Assembly (NCBI GenBank): GCA_902494245.1
Contig: CABUSR010000060.1
Location: 1 to 8,433 of the forward strand
DNA: 8,433 bases
Direction: 5' to 3'
From: an uncultured Collinsella sp.
GTDB lineage: Bacteria > Actinomycetota > Coriobacteriia > Coriobacteriales > Coriobacteriaceae
Shown: piece after piece, positions 5,892-8,433 of the stretch
Position numbering within the stretch: the stretch's first letter is position 1
How the letters are laid out: every line of letters starts with the position of its first letter
The notes under the pieces: generated by a model
Told to the model about the DNA's origin: nothing
The model's input: only the letters and a program-made list of their open reading frames with translations
Database searches by the model: none
Program-made: the position numbers and the translations under genes

Positions 5892-5950
5892 AGATGCGGG
5901 CCACGCGGCTGGGCGACGGGCTGTGAAGGCAACCCGATTGGCCCGCATCT
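5892..5950. repeat. Inverted repeat with perfect 12-bp arms in the antitoxin leader
   Basis: AGATGCGGGCCA (5892-5903) is the exact reverse complement of 5939-5950, enclosing 35 bases that contain a smaller CGGG/CCCG pair (5917-5920 with 5933-5936). On the minus strand it ends about 24 bases before the antitoxin ribosome site and would be a stable stem in the leader RNA. No T tract follows on either strand, so it is not a normal terminator. Confidence 0.75.
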
Positions 5951-5960
5951 GGAGTTTGTT

Positions 5961-6011
5961 TCTACTGCGTTGGTATTACTTGGTAATCCTAAGTATTACC
6001 CCGCAGATAGA
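5961..6011. repeat. 51-bp imperfect inverted repeat, possible operator or leader hairpin
   Basis: The arms pair as TCTA/TAGA, CTGCG/CGCAG and GGTATTACTT/AAGTATTACC (one mismatch), with one bulged base and a small internal loop, around a 9-base centre. GGTAAT recurs at the centre, giving two direct copies and one inverted copy of the half-site. It is AT-rich compared with its surroundings and lies 104 bp or more before the antitoxin start. Ribbon-helix-helix antitoxins commonly bind such repeated half-sites, so an autoregulatory operator is plausible but not shown. Confidence 0.6.
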
Positions 6012-6017
6012 ATACCA
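6009..6017 (-). promoter_or_regulatory. Candidate extended -10 promoter for the antitoxin-protease unit
   Basis: On the minus strand TGGTATTCT reads as an extended -10 (TG, one base, then TATTCT with 4 of 6 matches). There is no -35 at the right distance. Transcription would begin at or inside the 5961-6011 inverted repeat, which fits repression there. Weak evidence. Confidence 0.25.
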
Positions 6018-6073
6018 TATCCAACCCTATGGGGACGGAGAAAAAACGGATCATTTTGTTGCTGAGTAAGTAT

Positions 6074-7453
6074 TTAGAGCGTGATGATGTCCGAGATATT
6101 GAGGGCCTGAGCGTCGACGGCATCGTGCGTAGCAAGCAACAGCATGCGGCCGTCGAGCAAGTCGAGCACAACCTCGGCGCATGCGTCGCGCGCAGCGGTA
6201 TCTAGGCCGGTAAAGGGCTCGTCCAGAATCACTGCGCCGCCCGGACACAGCAGGGCTCGGGCAATCTCGACGCGACGGCGCTGCCCGCCCGAGAGCTCGG
6301 CCACACGAGCATGCACATCGACCCCCGGCACCAGCAGGCGCAACAGGGCCGCGGCACTCGAGGCGTCCACGCGCGCGTCGGCGCACACCAGCACGTTATC
6401 CAAAGCCGAGGCGCCCTCTACCAGGCGCACATCCTGAAACACCATGGAGCACGGCGCGCACTCCCCCGCCGCCAGCGCAAGCAGCGTCGACTTGCCCACG
6501 CCCGAGGTGCCCATCACGCAGGCGCGCCCACCGTCGGGCACACGAAGCACCAGTCCGTCGAGCGCCGGAGCCCAGGGAGCGCGATCGCCCACGGCGAGCG
6601 CAAGCTCCGCAGCAGCCCTGCCGCCAGCAGAGCCGCCTGCACGTCCGCGAGGACAACGCCCATGCGCCCGCACAGCAGCACGCCATGCTGCGGGCCCCGA
6701 AGCCCGCAGCAGCCACACCAGCACGCGCTCGCATGCCCACGATGCCGCCACGACCAACACGGTCCACGCCAGCAGGTCAGCCGTCTCAATCAAAAGCTTT
6801 GCCTGATAGATGCGCTCACCCACGGTGCCCACCGCCATGCCGATCAGCTCCGCCGCCACGCCGGCCTTCCAGCTCATGCCGATCACGGCACGGGCGCACG
6901 AAAGCACAAACGGTAGGACTTCGCGCCAGGTATGGGCGCAAAACAGGCGCCAGCCGCGCACGCCATGCAGACGGAACATCTGCTCCAGCGGTTTATTCAC
7001 CTGTGCCAAGCCCTCGGCCAGCGAAAAATACACGCCCGGCAGCGCCATCAAAAAGACCGCGGCGATGCTCACGCGCGCCGATCCCAACCAAATAAGCAGC
7101 AGGACCACCACGCAGGCAACCGGCGTCGCCTTAACAAACGACAGCGCCGGAGCCACCAGGTGCGCAAACGCCCGCGAACGTGACGAAATCCCGGCAAGCA
7201 CGCCACCACACACCGCGGCAAGCGCCAGCCCGCCCAGTATCCGCGCGCCCGAGCCCGCCAAAATCGCCCAGGTACCGCCATCGCACACCAGACGCAGCAG
7301 CGCCAGGGCAACAGCACCCGGCCCCGGCAAGATCAGCGGTTGCGCCACCAGCGCCGCCGCGAAGACCCACACGGCAAGCCAAAAGGCGGCGACGGCACCT
7401 GCTGCCGCCACCGCCTTCATACGCTCTGTCATTTGTCGAGCAAACGCACGCAC
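6074..7453 (-). CDS. Fused ABC importer: NitT/TauT-type permease plus ATPase
   Basis: This 459-residue polypeptide joins two importer subunits that are normally separate. Residues about 13-250 are an SsuC/TauC-like permease: hydrophobic segments near 14-38, 68-90, 98-124, 128-150, 183-205 and 225-248, the LPGPGAVALALL entry motif (42-53) and an EAA-type cytoplasmic loop around 161-203. A linker rich in A, G and R (250-285) leads to an ATPase domain with Walker A GTSGVGKST (315-323), Q-loop Q340, signature LSGGQ (387-391), Walker B AVILDE with E412, D-loop GLD and switch H443. All catalytic motifs are intact, but only 16 residues separate Walker A from the Q-loop glutamine, against roughly 35-40 usually. 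The start is a GTG 3 bp after the stop of the binding-protein gene, with GGAG 6 bases upstream overlapping that gene's end, so translation is probably coupled. The substrate is unknown. Confidence 0.85.
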   Translation of the reverse strand: MRAFARQMTERMKAVAAAGAVAAFWLAVWVFAAALVAQPLILPGPGAVALALLRLVCDGGTWAILAGSGARILGGLALAAVCGGVLAGISSRSRAFAHLVAPALSFVKATPVACVVVLLLIWLGSARVSIAAVFLMALPGVYFSLAEGLAQVNKPLEQMFRLHGVRGWRLFCAHTWREVLPFVLSCARAVIGMSWKAGVAAELIGMAVGTVGERIYQAKLLIETADLLAWTVLVVAASWACERVLVWLLRASGPAAWRAAVRAHGRCPRGRAGGSAGGRAAAELALAVGDRAPWAPALDGLVLRVPDGGRACVMGTSGVGKSTLLALAAGECAPCSMVFQDVRLVEGASALDNVLVCADARVDASSAAALLRLLVPGVDVHARVAELSGGQRRRVEIARALLCPGGAVILDEPFTGLDTAARDACAEVVLDLLDGRMLLLATHDAVDAQALNISDIITL

Positions 7454-7456
7454 GGG

Positions 7457-8433
7457 CTACTCCATGTAGTAGGAATCATCGGCCGGGAGCTTGCCGCCCA
7501 CGGCGCTCGCGTCCGCATCGGCCAGCACCTTCAGGTACCCACCGAGCGCCGCCTTCATATCCTTCCCTGTCTGGCAGACAAGCATGCACCCGGGAATCGC
7601 CTTCTCGGCGATCTTGGCGTTATCCACGATGCCCGCATCGACCACGGCCTGCGCCCAGTCCGCCGGCGCCGCGTTCACGGCCTCAACGCTCGCAGCATGG
7701 CAGCTCAGGAATTCCGCCACGGCCTCGGGATGCTCCTCGGCAAAGGCACGGCGCACCACGGTCACACCCGTCAGCAAGCGCGAGCCCGTGTCTCCTGCCA
7801 GCTCGTCCCACACATCGGTCAGGCTCACCGGTGCCGACAGCTTGCCCTCGCTCTTGGCGATGGCCGCCGTCTTGAACGGCTCGGGTAGCACGCCCACGGC
7901 AGTCGGGTCGACAAGCAGAGCCGAGAGCACCTCGGCAGGCTCGCTCTTAAACTCGAGCGTCACCTGACCGGCCAAGCCCGCGCGCTCCAGCAGGTAGTTC
8001 ATAACGTACTCCGGCGTGGCGCCCTTGCCCGTCATATAGACGGTATGGCCCGCCAGATCGCCAAACGAGGCCACACTCGCGTCGCCCGTCACAACGTTCA
8101 GCACGCCCAGCGTGTTGATGTCGATGACCTGCACCGCGCCCTCGGTCTTGTTGTAGAGCACGCTCGCCACGTTGGCGGGCACTAGGGCGATATCGACATC
8201 GCCCTGAATGACCTTGGGCACGATCTCGTCGGCAGCAGTGTTGATCGCAAAGTCGAACTCATTGTCCGTCTCGCCATCGGCCGCCTGATCCATAAACTGC
8301 ACCAGGCCGATCGACGTCGGCCCCTTGAGCGAGGCGACATGCACCTCGACCGGCTCTGCGGCGGCACTGACGCCGTCCGCGGCAGCCGAGCCTGCAGCAG
8401 ACCCGGCCCCCGCGGCCCCGCCGCCACCGCCCG
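7457..8433 (-). CDS. ABC transporter substrate-binding lipoprotein, N-terminus outside the window
   Basis: 324 codons and the TAG stop are in the window; the frame stays open to the right edge. The first visible residues are G/A/S-rich (GGGGGAAGAGSAAGS and onward), which resembles the flexible linker that follows the lipidated cysteine of Gram-positive binding proteins. The signal peptide and cysteine would lie just beyond the edge. The mature part begins HVASLKGPTSIGLVQFM, followed by FAINTAADEIVPKVIQGDVDIALVPANVASVLYN (given here in part as DEIVPKVIQGDVDIALVPAN) and TLGVLNVVTG, a pattern I associate with NMT1/SsuA-like periplasmic-binding-fold proteins of nitrate, sulfonate and thiamine-precursor type importers. 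It should capture the substrate outside the cell and deliver it to the fused permease-ATPase encoded 3 bp downstream. The ligand cannot be told from the sequence. An in-frame GTG at 8344 is not preferred because it would remove the export signal. Confidence 0.82.
   Translation of the reverse strand, partial: GGGGGAAGAGSAAGSAAADGVSAAAEPVEVHVASLKGPTSIGLVQFMDQAADGETDNEFDFAINTAADEIVPKVIQGDVDIALVPANVASVLYNKTEGAVQVIDINTLGVLNVVTGDASVASFGDLAGHTVYMTGKGATPEYVMNYLLERAGLAGQVTLEFKSEPAEVLSALLVDPTAVGVLPEPFKTAAIAKSEGKLSAPVSLTDVWDELAGDTGSRLLTGVTVVRRAFAEEHPEAVAEFLSCHAASVEAVNAAPADWAQAVVDAGIVDNAKIAEKAIPGCMLVCQTGKDMKAALGGYLKVLADADASAVGGKLPADDSYYME

Noticed and set aside
5904..5950. attC or tRNA-like structure in the 12-bp-armed inverted repeat
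   Set aside because: There is no cloverleaf arrangement, no attC core sites and no integrase nearby; it is simply a stem with a large loop.
6037..6060. Terminator after the ABC operon (TTTTTT on the minus strand)
   Set aside because: The only pairing before the T run is a weak AAAAT/GTTTT stem that includes the Ts themselves; no GC stem is present, so an intrinsic terminator is not supported.
6311..7888. Several long plus-strand open frames opposite the ABC transporter genes
   Set aside because: They are R/P/H/A-rich, mirror the GC-rich codons of the real genes and show no family motifs.
8342..8344. GTG at 8344 as the start of the substrate-binding protein
   Set aside because: The frame continues upstream with a G/A/S-rich lipoprotein-type linker, and starting here would leave an exported protein without a signal peptide.

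Overview
The window looks like chromosomal DNA from a GC-rich, gut-type Gram-positive bacterium. The protein styles (a FucO-like dehydrogenase, YoaK/DUF1275, YgiQ with G/K/H-rich tails, a G/A/S-rich lipoprotein linker) and the strong GGAGG ribosome binding sites would suit Coriobacteriia such as Collinsella. This is an inference from overall resemblance, not a database match. No rRNA, tRNA, insertion sequence transposase or CRISPR array is visible.

Layout. Positions 1-60 are an almost pure C tract at the window end. A lactaldehyde reductase (fucO-like, minus, 112-1278) follows, with a LacI-type palindrome in its upstream region. A strong minus-strand intrinsic terminator (1402-1438) separates it from the YoaK/DUF1275 membrane protein (minus, 1444-2160). 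A 250-bp divergent spacer leads to the YgiQ radical SAM protein (plus, 2411-4546). The convergent gap 4547-4709 holds three 22-bp palindromes at a 40-41 bp period. Next, on the minus strand, is a two-gene unit: a short RelB/DinJ-type antitoxin (5636-5857) directly upstream of a CPBP-family intramembrane protease (4710-5612). No toxin gene lies between them; a 27-bp tandem repeat does, and it encodes the antitoxin's C-terminus. The antitoxin leader (5858-6073) carries two back-to-back inverted repeats. The right end is an ABC importer operon on the minus strand: a substrate-binding lipoprotein (7457-8433, cut by the window edge), then, 3 bp later, a single polypeptide that joins a NitT/TauT-type permease to an unusually compact ATPase (6074-7453).

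How the genes relate. The fucO-like enzyme would reduce L-lactaldehyde from deoxysugar (fucose/rhamnose) breakdown to 1,2-propanediol, but no other genes of that pathway are in the window. The ABC operon looks like a complete importer of unknown substrate. YoaK and YgiQ appear to be stand-alone genes. The most unusual part is 4600-6015: an orphan antitoxin plus a CPBP protease, bounded at both ends by CTAG-centred palindromes and preceded by structured leader DNA. This may be a remodelled toxin-antitoxin locus or a repeat-bounded accessory unit. Both readings are hypotheses.
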